Assembly: GCA_030760725.1 (NCBI GenBank)
Contig: JASWHV010000004.1
Location: 59,053,136 to 59,117,135 of the forward strand
Direction: 5' to 3'
DNA from: Neostapfia colusana
Taxonomy: Eukaryota > Streptophyta > Magnoliopsida > Poales > Poaceae
Length of the DNA stretch: 64,000 nt
Shown: in pieces, positions 10,398-22,152 of the stretch
How positions within the stretch are numbered: position 1 is the stretch's first letter
Layout: every line of letters starts with the position of its first letter
Notes under the pieces: generated by a model
The model's database searches: none
Told to the model about the DNA's origin: nothing
Seen by the model: the letters and a program-made list of their open reading frames with translations, nothing else
Translations under genes and position numbers: made by a program

Positions 10398-13300
10398 TTA
10401 ACGGATATGCGACGTGGAAAAGTCGGGGTAGTTAGCGCGACGAAATCCTTCGCTCTCCCATGTTGCTTCGTCCATGGAGTGATTACTCCATAGAACTTTG
10501 TAGAAACACAACGTACGGTTGCGTGTGGTTCGGGCCTTCTCATCAATAACCTGAACCGATTCCTCCCGATATGTGAGATCCGGTTGCAGTTCTTCAATAT
10601 CCTCCAGCTGAATGGTAGTTGATAGCTTAAGACACTTCCTCAGCTGGGAAATGTGAAAGACGTCGTGCACATCGGAAAGTGCTTCTGGTAATTTCAGCCG
10701 GTATGCTACTGATCCACATCTTTCAATAATCTGAAATGGATCGATGAATCGGGGTGCCAACTTTCCCCTAACTCTGAATCTGTTCACGCCCTTCATTGGA
10801 GACACACGTAGGTATAAGTGATCCCCGACTTCAAACTGTAATGGGCGTCTTCTCCGGGCCGCGTATTGTTTCTGTCGGGATTGTGCGGCTTTTAGGTTCG
10901 CTTGAATCAGCCAAACCTTCTCCTCGCCTTGTTGACAAGATCAATCCCGAAGGTAACCTTTTCGCCAGACTCACACCAATTCAATGGTGTGCGGCATTTT
11001 CTCCAGTATAGCGCCTCGTAAGGCGCCATCTTGATGCTGGCTTGGTACCCATTGTTGTACGAGAACTCGGCTACGGCAAGTGATCATCCCAATTCTTGCC
11101 GTGGTTGATAGCGCAAACTCGTAGCATATATTCTAGAACCTGATTTACCCGCTCAGTTTGCCCATCCATCTGCGGGTGGTATGCTGAACTACGGATCAGC
11201 TTCATCCCCAATGCATCGTGTAGCTGCTCCCAAAAACGGGACACAAATAAAGTGCCCCGATCCGATATGATGGTACGGGGTACGCCGTACAAGCATAAGA
11301 TCCGTGAGATATACAGTTCAGCGTACTTCTTGGCGTTGTAGTTGGTGTTGACCAGGATGAAATGGGAAACTTTAGTGAGCCGGTCGACGATCACCCACAC
11401 AGAATCATGTTTCTGAAAGGTGGTGGGTAGAACGACGATGAAGTCCATGCTCACGTCCTCCCACTTCAGGGCAGGAACGCCCGGTGGTTGTAGCAGTCCC
11501 GGTTTCCGCATATGATCTGCCTTCACCCTTCGACATGTATCACACTCGGACACGTAATTTGCGATCTCCCGCTTCATCCGTGTCCACCAAAACTTGCTTC
11601 TGAGTTCTTGATATATTTTGTTGCTGCCAGGGTGAATAGAAAATTTTGACAAGTGAGCCTCACCGAAAATTTTCTTCCGTAACTCTGGGTTACGGGGTAT
11701 GGCGATCCGGTCCTTGAACCATAGGACGCCGTCTTCGTCTTTCCGGAAACAGTTAAGCTCCCCACTGTCTATACGTCTCCTCAAATGTGACATGTGGTTG
11801 TCATTTTTCTGGGCTGCCGCTATCTCTTCACGGATGGTGGGGATCAAAGCTAAGTTGTAGATAGCTCCATGTGGAATCACATGCAGTGGTGGTTCGATCT
11901 CTTCCAACGGTGTGATGGTCAGATTGTTGACGTGTGACTTGCGACTCAGCGAATCCGCCATTTTGTTTGCCTTGCCGGGGTGATAATGGATTTCTATTTC
12001 GTAATCCTTTATCAATTCTAACCATCTTCGCTGCCTCATGTTCAGCTCCTTCTGAGTGAATATGTACTTGAGGCTTTTGTGGTCGGTATATAAATGTACG
12101 AGGTTACCGAGTAGGTAGTGCCTCCACATTTTCAGTGCAAGTACCACAGCAGCGAGCTCCGAGTCATGAGTTGTATAATTCTTATCATGGTTTCTAAGCT
12201 GCCGTGATCCATACGCGACCACCCTTCAGTCTTGCATCAGTACACATCCGAGCCCAATGCCGGATGCATCGCAGTACACATCGAACGGTTTTGTTGTGTC
12301 TGGCTGCGCCAAAACCGGTGCTGATGTTAGGTGCTTGACTAAAGCCTTGAATGCTGCTTCACATGCTGGACTCCAAACATATTTGGTAGCCTTCTTCAGC
12401 AGCTCCATCATAGGCTTGGCAATCTTCAAGAAGTTCGGAATGAACCTCCGATAATATCCCGAGAGCCCAAGAAAACTCCGTACCTCGTGGACAGTTCTCG
12501 GGGATTTCCAATTCAGCACTTGTGTGATTTTACTCGGGTCTACAGCGATGCCCTCCGCTGAGATAATATGCCCGAGAAAAGGCACTTGCGATATCCAGAA
12601 TTCGCACTTGCTGAATTTCACGTATAGCTTGTGATCCCGCAGCCGTTGCAAGACTATACGCAGATGCTTCTTGTGATCTTCCTCTGACTTGGAATATACC
12701 ACTATGTCGTCGATGAAGACCACGACAAACTTGTCCAGCTCCGGCATGAATACCGAGTTCATCAAATACATGAAGTGAGCTGGAGCATTGGTGAGGCCGA
12801 AGGACATGACCAGGTACTCATAGAGTCCGTACCTCATCGAGAAAGCTGTCTTCGGAATGTCCTCAGCCCGTATCTTAATCTGATGATACCCGGATCTTAA
12901 GTCCATCTTGGAGAAGATCTTTGCTTCGACCAACTGATTGAACAACATGTCGATCCGTGGCAACGGGTACTTGTTTTTTATGGTTAGGGTGTTTAGTGGA
13001 CGATAGTCCACGCAAATCCGCAACGTTTCATCCTTCTTCTTCACGAATAATGCCGAACAGCCCCATGGCGAGGAGCTTGGCCTAATAAAACGCTTCTCCA
13101 GGAGGTCTGTCAGCTGACTCTTCAGTTCATCCAACTCCTTGGGCGCCATCTTGTATGGCCTTCGGGATATTGGCATGGTTCCTGGTGCAAGTTCAATCTT
13201 GAACTCCACCTCTCTATCGGGCGGCATCCCCGGTAAATCATCCAGGAACACGTCAGGGAACTCTCGGACCACTGGAATATCTTCCAATCTGATACTTGTG

Positions 13301-13653
13301 GATTGATAGACACTTGGAAGTTTTATTTCTGGACTGTCCAGAAATAAGGAGTGAGATCCGTGCACTTCTGAGTTCAAGTGCACGATTCGAAGGACGGTGT
13401 CTAAAACAGCGCCGTGGCGGGTTAACCATGACATCCCTAGGATGACATCGACCTTTTGCCCCTCTAAAATTATGAGAGGCGTAGGGTACACTCTACCCGC
13501 TAAGCATAATGGTGCTTTGGAAACCATTACGTTTGCTGAAATCTTCCCACCCGGTGAACAAATAAAATATGGACTATCGGTGGGTAGTATTTTGCAAGCT
13601 GTGTTTAGCAATGAAAGCTTGGCTAATAAAATTGTGTGTGGCGCCTGAATCAA
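10398..13653 (-). pseudogene. R3 pol: protease end, RT, RNase H, integrase, chromodomain-like tail
   Basis: The order in element direction is: protease end ([13 protein letters not shown]), RT with [14 protein letters not shown] near 12700, RNase H with [11 protein letters not shown] near 12270, integrase zinc finger ([17 protein letters not shown]), integrase core (SMDFIVVLPT, IISDRGTLF, AYHPQMDGQTE) and a C-terminal part with TRNRTLCFYK and ATWESEGF, typical of a chromodomain. Breaks: a 1-bp insertion near 13600 separates it from the gag frame, a TGA at 12223-12225 replaces a CGA Arg codon, and a 1-bp deletion near 11070 shifts the rest, which is open again from 10805 to 10398. The three integrase catalytic residues are present. 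Confidence 0.9.
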
Positions 13654-14479
13654 ACAATACTATGGCGGGATGCTGGTGGAGTTGGAACATACCCGCAAGG
13701 ATTGGCTCACCCTCTGCCACGTCCTCTATGGCAAGTTGGTGGACGGTGTCGGGCCTAGGGTTTGGCCGCCACGCATTAGTAGGATTCCGGGGCTGATTCC
13801 TCCCCAGAAGTTGCGGTGTAACTCCGACGCCTTGCCTCTCCGGACAACTGCTGGCGAAATGTCCTGGCCGACCACATTTGTAGCATGTGGCCGCTACTTG
13901 TCTGGTGCTTGCGGGACGAAAGCCCAGGATGCGCTGCTGAGGTGCATACGCACGCGGCATCGCCTGCTGTTGCTGTTGTTGTTGCTGAGGTGGTACTGGC
14001 AGTGCCAGCCTGAACGCCGGTGAAGAATAGGGCCGACTGCAGAATGGCATCGACCTCTGTGGTGGCTGCCAGCGAGAACTTGATGGTGGGCGATTCACAC
14101 TCCGACATTTCTGAGAAGGACCGCCTCCTTCTCCGCTGTTTTGCGGTGTGCTTCGCTTTCTTTCCACCACCGCTAACTCCTTGCCGGAGTCCTCCTCCGG
14201 TACCTCTGCTGGTGGCTCTGGATCTACAATCTCTTCTCCCATCTCAGGCTCTCCCATTGACGGAAGACCCAAGACCACCGGTATGCCCAATACTGGGGGT
14301 ACGAGGTCCTGCAACGCGTGCACCTCGTCCATGGCCTGGTTGTAGTCTTCTTCCCAGCCTTGCACTTCCTCAATGGCGTCATCCCGCTCTTGATTGAGGA
14401 CCTCGTTCTGCTGGGTAAGAGCCTGCACTTGCTCTTGCAACATACCAACTTTCACTCCATTTGGTGTTGATCTTGACAT
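13574..14479 (-). pseudogene. R3 chimeric frame: ORF0 tail fused to gag C-terminus and protease
   Basis: This 301-codon open frame starts in antisense R5 LTR sequence (12 codons), then reads the coiled-coil end of ORF0 (LQEQVQALTQQNE, WEEDYNQAMDEVHALQDL), an acidic stretch, and jumps at EVPEED|SGKEL into the C-terminal third of gag. A Gln run, the CCHC knuckle [14 protein letters not shown] and the protease motif [10 protein letters not shown] follow. In R8 the two joined points are 1,073 bp apart and share the 8-base repeat AGGAGGAC (57211-57218, 58284-58291), so a short-repeat deletion explains the fusion. A 1-bp insertion ends the frame before RT. Confidence 0.85.
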
Positions 14480-17400
14480 GAGCTAAGTGTAGCAAATTCA
14501 AACTTTATTTGAATTTCAAACTGAACATGTGCTGAAATTTAGTCAAACCAAACCCAGTTTGAATTCTAACCAATTCAAATGGCTCAGGGGTGAATAATTC
14601 AAATCACAATGGGCATTTTAGGGCTTACTGTTTACAACAGTGATATGGAGTTAATTTCAGAGGTTAAAAGAAAACTGGGACCCACATGTCAGCCACTGAG
14701 GAAATTCAACCGAGTGAACTTTCAGTGCTCGGGTCCCCGAGCTTCTCCCGAGAGCGCCACTGATGGGAGGCCGCCGCGCCACCAGCTGCTTGCCGCCCAC
14801 GGCCGCTGAACCGACTGCCAGGGCCCTTATCTATGTGCCGGAGCGGTCGCCGGTGCTCCCCATCACTACTCCGACGCGTTCTCGCCCAACAGACTGAAAC
14901 CCCTCGACGCCCGAGTGAATCTTTGGTCCCTCATTGCCCGGCCAACCCCAAGGCTCCCACGGCGATCTGTGACCAGCACCAGGTGCGCCAAGCCCTCCTC
15001 GACACCCTCACGTCGGTTCCAGGCTCGGAGCAGTCCTTCCCGAGCTCCACCGTGACGATCTTTCCTCTGCTGGTTCAGCTCGAGCCGCCACCGCGGGAAC
15101 GATCCATCCGGCCACCACAGCCCACAGTTCACCGAGCTGTGAACAGCAAAGAGGTTCGCCTTCAGTCCCTCTTTCATTCCTGCAAGCTCCGGTGGCGTGA
15201 AAAAGACCACTCACGCCGGAATTTCATGTTTTCACGACGGTGTGCAAAAGTGGAGTCTGTACCAATCCGCGAAATTCGTAATCCACACTGCACCACTCAT
15301 CCTCTATTGGAGAGGATCACTTCTAGGTGCCCGTACGAGTCCATAGGGGCAGGAACCACGAAGAACCATGGAGGGAAACCGCTGTTCTTCGAGTTTTAGT
15401 AGAAATCCCAATTTCCGGCCTAGGTCGCACGGTGACAGCCCAACACAGCCCTTCCCGAGCTCCGTGGAGCTCATGTCGACCTTTCCTATGGTCCACTGAT
15501 GCTTCCCGACCGTTTGCTCGAGTTATTGAGGTGCTAGGGAGGTCGGCCGACCATGCACCGGCCATTTTCATGATGAACTGAGCCTGGAATCATATTCCCC
15601 GAGTGAAAGTAGGCAGGGGCGGCCAGAATCATGAAGTTTGGAGCTCCACAGAGGCTGCCGGTGAGCTCCCCGGCGAGGTATCGCGGCGGAAGAGCGCGGG
15701 CGGTGAGAGGTAGACGAAGGGGGTGGGTCCCGGCTGTCAGCGGCTCGTATTTTAAATCGGGATCGGGCTTCGGCTAGGATCCGGTGTTCTGGTGCGCAAA
15801 AACTCCATGGACCTCGGTGTGCCGTCGCTCCAGCGCCCGACACGTGTGCTGTGGATCCACCGGCAGATTTAAACTTTTCTCCGATTTTCAGATTTCATTT
15901 AAACTTCAAATCCTCATAACTTACGCTAGGAAACTCCAAATCGAGTGAACCAAATTTTGTTGGATTCAGCTCTCGGAGTACTTTCCAGCAAATCAAGTTT
16001 CACTTCATGAGAATCCTTATTTCTCCATAATTAATTCCTCAAAATTTAAAATGTTTGGAATTTTAACTGGAGAATCCTTTGGAGAAAAATTCTGAAATTT
16101 TGTTGGCATGTTCACGAAAATATCCCTGAACTACCATAAAAGTTTGAGCTCCATTTGAGCTCATTTGATCCACCTAATGGTGTGATTAATGAAACTGTTC
16201 CAGAGAAAATGGAAAATGTTCAGAAACATTTTTCAGAATTTCTCTGAAATTGTTTAGCTCATATCATTAGATAGAAACCTTCAAATTAAGTGATACCAAC
16301 TCCATTAGAACCCTATAAAAATCTTGTTTTCAGTAAGTCATGGCTTGCTCCATGAAAATCCCTAGAACACCCTAAGAGCTCCAATTAAGGTCAAGTGCAC
16401 AATTATTTGTGAGAGCTCAAATGAGCTTTGCTGCAACTAAAACTTGACCAAGTCCCTGTTTAGGTTGTAACCAAGCCACAGTAAAAATTTCAGAGTCATT
16501 GGGTCTAGTAGGGCTTACAACCTTCACAAGTTTAAAATTCAATTCAAATGCATTCAAATTAATACATGTACTTCTTATATCATGTAGTCGCTACGATCGA
16601 GGAGGAACCCAAAGTCCTAGACTTCGTTACTCCAGAGGAGCAGCTAGCCTACGACCAAGAGCAGCAAGGCAAGCTCCGGTTTGCATTAACCGTTTTAAAA
16701 TTTTTTATTGTTTTGAGCACTTACTTGAGTATCATTATTTCTTGCATTGGAGTCTTGTTTGAAAACCCAATTGCATAGCCGAGAAAACCATGGGTTGGGA
16801 TTAGGAGTGAAAACCCCGTTTAGCTACTGCAATGCTAAGATAGGGTAGGATTCGGTACAAGACGAGTAGTTGGAACTACTTGCGAGCATAGGCTAGAGGC
16901 ACTCGACTGGGTAGAGATAGCACATGATACATATGGCAAGAAAAATGAGACCGAGCGGAGAGTAAGGGCAGCAGGACTTTGGGGCCTGTGTGCTATAGCT
17001 CCGTTTGTGTCGATTTAGGACCGAGCCGTGTGCAGGCCTGTTGAACAAGCTAGAACAGTACCGAAGACCTACTGGCTATATGGGAACCGGGAAACTGATG
17101 TAACTCGGGTAGCTGGGTATTGAGGCATTGCCCGTCGTTCAGAGGGTAGGTTGAGAGCTTGAGGTGTAAATCGGCTGGCGGCACTGAGATGCACGTGCAG
17201 AGACCTCTTGCTAGGGACGATTGGAGTGGTTCAATAGTTGGCTGATGGGTGAACGGTGGCTGCGTACGGCGTCCGTGATGGTTGCTGTAGGCAACATCGA
17301 GTACGGGCGTACATGACGGGTTATTCGGGTAACCCTGCAGGTGTAAATCGACTATAATCGCCGTCCCTCGCGGTCAGTGAGTACCACTTGTTTACTGTAC

Positions 17401-18077
17401 CGTGGCGTAGAAAGAACAGGCTAGTTACATGTTAAAATGTTGCTGATTGAAAGATGGACTTTGATTGTTAATGATTTGTTGTAGATTAGAGCTAATTAAA
17501 ATTCCTTTCAACTTTGGGCAAAGTACATGAGAGAAATGCATTTCTTGTTTGATTGCGGCTCTCTCATGTGCCTTATCGTAAGGTTCTCCACAACCTGCTG
17601 CTAAAATTTGAAAGTAAGGTTCCAATAATTAGGCGAGTCTTTTGCAAATTGTTTTATCCCCTGTACTCATCATCCCTCATGTAGAAGTTCCATGTTTAGG
17701 AGAGACGGGTCAGTCTTGCTGAGCCTTCGTGCTCAGTGCTTGTGTTTGAAGCTCTTGCAGGGTTCTATGAGGAAGGGACTCCCGAGGAGGAGACGGAACC
17801 CTAGGAGGGGAACCCCGTCGAGTGGGAGTCGTGCACGCCGCCATGTTGGTGTGCGTGCGTGCTAGCAAGGACACGATCACGGGCTGAACGTGAACTTGAT
17901 GCGTAGTCTACGCCCGTGAGTGTAGACTGGACATATTTTGATGTAAAAATGTTCATAAACCACTTTATGTAATAAAATTTTGCTTCCTCTTTGTACCTTT
18001 GATGTGTGTTATTCGGTGCTGTGCAAAGCAGCACCCCACAGCGTGATCCTAGCTCGACAATACCATGAGTCGTGTCA
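14446..18077 (+). mobile_element. R5: oppositely oriented LTR fragment inside R3
   Basis: This plus-strand copy of the R3/R8-family LTR ends in GTGTCA at 18077 with no PBS after it; the next bases are minus-strand R3 leader. It begins at the LTR position equal to about 51301 in R8, so the first roughly 376 LTR bases are missing. The flanking R3 sequence has also lost most of ORF0 and part of the leader (R8 equivalents about 55725-56975). The simplest reading is a solo LTR inserted into the R3 leader, then a deletion across its left end. The left TSD copy is gone. Confidence 0.8.
16588..17804 (+). other. R5 copy of the LTR intron with flanking open segments
   Basis: Segment 16588-16668 (81 nt) follows CATGTAG and ends CAGCAAG before GC at 16669. 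It is open in one frame and includes EVLDF-like residues (KVLDFVTPEEQLAYDQEQQ). The hairpin arms TGAGC/GCTCA lie at 17720-17724 and 17731-17735. The acceptor CTCTTGCAG ends at 17760, and 17761-17804 continues the same phase to TAG (FYEEGTPEEETEP). The presumed intron is 1,092 nt. Splicing is inferred from sequence only. Confidence 0.5.
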
Positions 18078-18972
18078 AAACACCTCTGGACCTCAACAGA
18101 AAAGTTGTAAAGCTCTTCCAAAGCTTTCCAGAAATGTATCATATGACCCCAACCTCGAAAGAACTCAACCTCTAACCTCTGATTAACTTCAGTCTTAATT
18201 CATCTGGAACAGGGGACCTGTCCTTAACATCCTATAAGTTGAAAACTTGTTAACTTTGAATATCCTGATTAAGGGAAGGAGTTACATCAAGTTTTAATGC
18301 TTGGTATTAAAACTTTCAAGTTTTATAATGAAGTGGCTCATTTAATGGAGTGTGACGTTGATGCGTCACCAGATCATGTCGGTACTACGTCCTCACAAAG
18401 AAAAACCTATACCAGACTTAGCCGGCTTCATTAGTTCAGTGGCACTAAGCGTCTCTCGCACACGGATGCTACACGTCTACCGTTTTGTGGTTAGACTACC
18501 TGCAGATAACTCACACAATCGTAAGACTCGGCTGCACACCGAGCCCGGTATCCATACAGTTCATACACCTGGCCGTCATCACTCGCCCGGACGTTCTCAA
18601 GCCAAACACGCCTTGAGCTACGTGTTCACGTTACTGACCACGTGACGGGGTCTCCCAAATCGCACCATGCACGCCAGGGACAAACGTTGCTCGAATACCC
18701 CAAACGACATGAAGAGTCGTAGAGGATATCAAAGCGGGTCGGGTTATCTGCCACCCGTAGGGCTCCACCCTTAAGCTTGTGCGCACTGGTGGACAGCGCT
18801 TACGTGCACCCCCCAAGAAATTAAGCGTCCCGAGATGCACGATTTTCCGACATAAGCAAATAGGTTAGTATGCCACTTTCTATACACTAATAACATCCTT
18901 ATATGGGCTACTAACTCGTTCCTCACTGGATTTTTGAAAAAGATGACCTTTTTAGTGCGTTAAACCTCAAGC
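18078..18972 (-). other. R3 untranslated leader, remaining part
   Basis: This matches the first 0.9 kb of the R8 leader (54821-55725) in reverse orientation, for example the GACGTAGTACCGAC phrase near 18380-18395. No coding frame is credible. Its far end is cut by R5. Confidence 0.75.
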
Positions 18973-18986
18973 GAGCTCTGATACCA
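18973..18986 (-). other. R3 primer-binding site
   Basis: The minus strand reads TGGTATCAGAGCTC, four bases after the LTR end at 18991. It is the Met-tRNA-type PBS with a change at position 13. Confidence 0.88.
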
Positions 18987-19264
18987 ACGCTGACATGACC
19001 CCCACGGTCTTGTCGAGCCAGGATCACGCTGAGGGCTGCTGCGTTGCACAGCACCAGATAACACACATCAAAGGCATAAAGCGGAAGCAAATTTTTATTA
19101 CATAAACAAGTTTATGAACATTTTACAACAAAATATGTTCAGTCTACACTCACGGGCGTAGACTACACATAAGGTTCACGTTCAGCCCCTGAACGTGTCC
19201 TTGCTAGCACGCACGCACACTAACATGACGGCGTGCACGACTCCCACTCGACGGGGTTCCCCTC

Positions 19265-20482
19265 CTAGGGTTCCGTCTCCTCCTCGGGAGTCCCTTCCTC
19301 ATAGAACCCTGCAAAAGCTTCAAACACAAGCAGTGAGCATGAAGGCTCAGCAAGACTGACCTGTCTCTCCTAAACATGAAACTTCTACATAAGGGGTAAT
19401 AGGTACATGAAGTAAAATAAGTTGCAAAGGACTCGTCTAATTAGTGGAACCTTACTTTCAAGTTTTAGCAGCAGGTTGTGGTGAACCTTACGCTAAGGCA
19501 CATGAGAGAGCCACAATTAAACAAGAAACACATTTCTCTCATGTACTTTGCCCAAAGTTGAAAAGAACTTTAGATACCTCTAAACTACAACAAATCATGA
19601 ACAATCAAAGTCCATCTTTCAATCAGCAACATTTTAACAAGTAACTAGCCTGTTCTTTCTACGTCACGGTATAGTGAACAAGTGGTACTCACTGACCGCG
19701 AGGGACGGCGATTATAATCGATTTACACCTGCAGGGTTACCAGAATAACCCGTCACGTACGCCCGTACTCGATGTTGCCTACAGCAACCATCACGGACGT
19801 TGTACGCAACAACCTTTCGCCCGTCAGCCAAATATTGAACCGGTCCCATCGTCCCGAGCAAGAGGTCTCTGCACGCGCATCTCAGTGCCGCCAGCCGATT
19901 TACACCTCAAGCTCTCAACCTACCCTCTGAACGACGGGCAATGCCTCAATACCCAGCTATCCGAGTTACATCGGTTTCCCGGTTCCCATATAGCCGGTAG
20001 GTCTTCGGTACTGTTCTAGCTTGTTCAACAGGCCCGCACACGGCTCGGTCCTCAATTGACACAAGCGGAGCTATAGCACCCAGGCCCCAAAGTCCTGCTA
20101 CCCTTACTCTCCGCTCGGTCTCATTTTTCTTGCCATGTGTATCATGTGCTATCTCTACCCGAGTCGAGTGCCTCTAGCCTATGCTCGCCGAGTAGTTCCA
20201 ACTACTCGACTTGTACCGAATCCTACACTATCTTATGATTGCATTAGCTAACAGGGTTTTCAATCCTAATCCCAACCCATGGTTTTCTTGGCTATGCATT
20301 TGGGTTTTCAAACAAGACTCGAATGCAAGAATTAATGGTACTCAAGTAAGTTCTCAAAACAATAAAAATTTGTAAAAAGGTTAATGCAAACCGGAGCTTG
20401 CCTTGCTGCTCTTGGCCGTAGGATAGCTGCTCTTCCGGAGTGACGAAGTCTAAGACTTCGGGTTCCTCCTCGACCTTAGCGA
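19265..20482 (-). other. R3 5' LTR copy of the LTR intron with flanking open segments
   Basis: On the minus strand 20482-20402 (81 nt) follows TAG and ends CAAG before GC, and is open (EVLDFVTPEEQLSYGQEQQ). The presumed intron is 20401-19309 (1,093 nt), with TGAGC/GCTCA arms and a TTTTGCAG acceptor. The second segment, 19308-19265, continues the phase to TAG. Against R8 the first segment has four silent codon changes and two amino-acid changes, a small hint of constraint. Confidence 0.5.
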
Positions 20483-22147
20483 CTACATGATATACAAGTA
20501 TATGTATTAATTTAAATGCATTTGAATTAAATTTAAACTTGTGAAGTTTATAAGTCTTACTAGACAGACCCAATGACTGTGAAATTTTTACAGTGATTTG
20601 GTTAAAACCTAAAAAACAGAGACTTGGCCAAGTTTTAGTTGCAGCAAAGCTCATTTGAGCTCTCCAAAAATAATTATGTACTTGACCTTACTTGGAGCTC
20701 TTATGGTGTTCTAGGAATTTTAATGGAGTTGACTATCTGAAAACTAGATTTTCAGAGGGTTCTAATGGAGTTGGTCTCACCTAATTTGAAGGTTACTAGC
20801 TAAAGATATGAGCTAAACAATCTCAGAGAAATTCTGAAAATGTTTCTGGACATTTTCTATATTCTCTGGAACAGTTTTATTAATCACACCATTAGGTGGA
20901 TCAAATGAGCTCAAATGGATCTGAAATTTTTATAGTAGCTCAGGGATATTTTGGAGAACATCCTAGAAAAATTTCAGATTTTTCCTCCAAAGGGTTCTCC
21001 AGTTAAAATTCCAAACAGTTTAAATTTTGAAGAATTAATTCTGGAGAATTAGGGATTTTCATGAAGTGAAACTTGATTTGCCGGAATGTACTCAGAGAGC
21101 TGAATCTCACAAAATTTGGTTCACTTGATTTGGAGTTTCCTAGCCAAAGTTATGAGGATTTGAAGTTTGAATGAAATCTGAAAATCGAGAAAAGATCAAA
21201 TCTGCCGGTAGGTCCACGGGGACACGTGTTGGGTGCTGGAGCGATGGCACACCGGGGTCCACGGAATTTTTGCGTGCCAGCACACCGGATCCGAGCCGCA
21301 GACTGATCCTAGATTTAAAATCCGAGCCGCTGACACGTGGGCCACCCGGCTTCGTCTACCTCCCGACTCCCGCGTTCGGCCGCCGCGACGTCTCGCCGGA
21401 AAGCTCACCGGCAGCCTCTGTGGTGCTATAAACTTCATGATCCTTTCCGCCCGTGCCTAAGTCCACTCGGGGAACACGATTCTGGGCTCAGTTCGTCATG
21501 AAAAATGCAGGCACACAGTCAGCGACGAGCGGCAGCTTCGAAAGTACTTCGGCCATGTCGGCCGACCTCCCTAGCACCCTAACCGACCGAGCAAACGTCC
21601 GGAAAGCATCAGTGGTCTCTCAGGAACCTCGGCATCGGCTCGAAGCAGCTCGGGGGAGGTCCGAAGTAGGCTCCCACCGTGCGACCTATGATTCCCTCAG
21701 GATCCGCCGTCAACAAGCTTCGAAAAATGCCGGCTACAGAGGTTCTCAGGCTAAGGGTTGTGAAGGAAACTTGTGCACTACCAGGTCTAGTCTGTGTAGG
21801 AACGGATTGAGACTCTCTAACCCTTCCTAGAGCGTGAATTTGACAGGATCGTACCCGAAGATCGGTCTGTACTGAGAAAGGGGAAAACTGGAAATTCACT
21901 GCCGGCGATCAAGCCCTCGGGCTGTGGCTCGGGGGTGAGCAGCACCGGTCCCTAACGCGTCCAGGGATGCCTTAGTTCGGGTGTGACAACCTCCCGGTTG
22001 GGCTGTCCACGGGATCCCGAAGTGCGGCGGATTTAGTTCACTGAGGAACTCTCGGTATAGCCGAGATCAGCCGAGTTCAGCCGATTTCTAGAGACAGGGA
22101 AGGAGAAGAAAAGTCCCTAGTACCTTGTCGTAGCTTTGGAGGAAGTG

Positions 22148-22152
22148 GAGAG
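22148..22152. repeat. Target-site duplication of R4, left copy (GAGAG)
   Basis: GAGAG directly precedes the solo LTR and is repeated at 26000-26004. The undisturbed R3 3' LTR has the empty site as GTGGAGAGGCTGTG near 9447. Confidence 0.93.
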
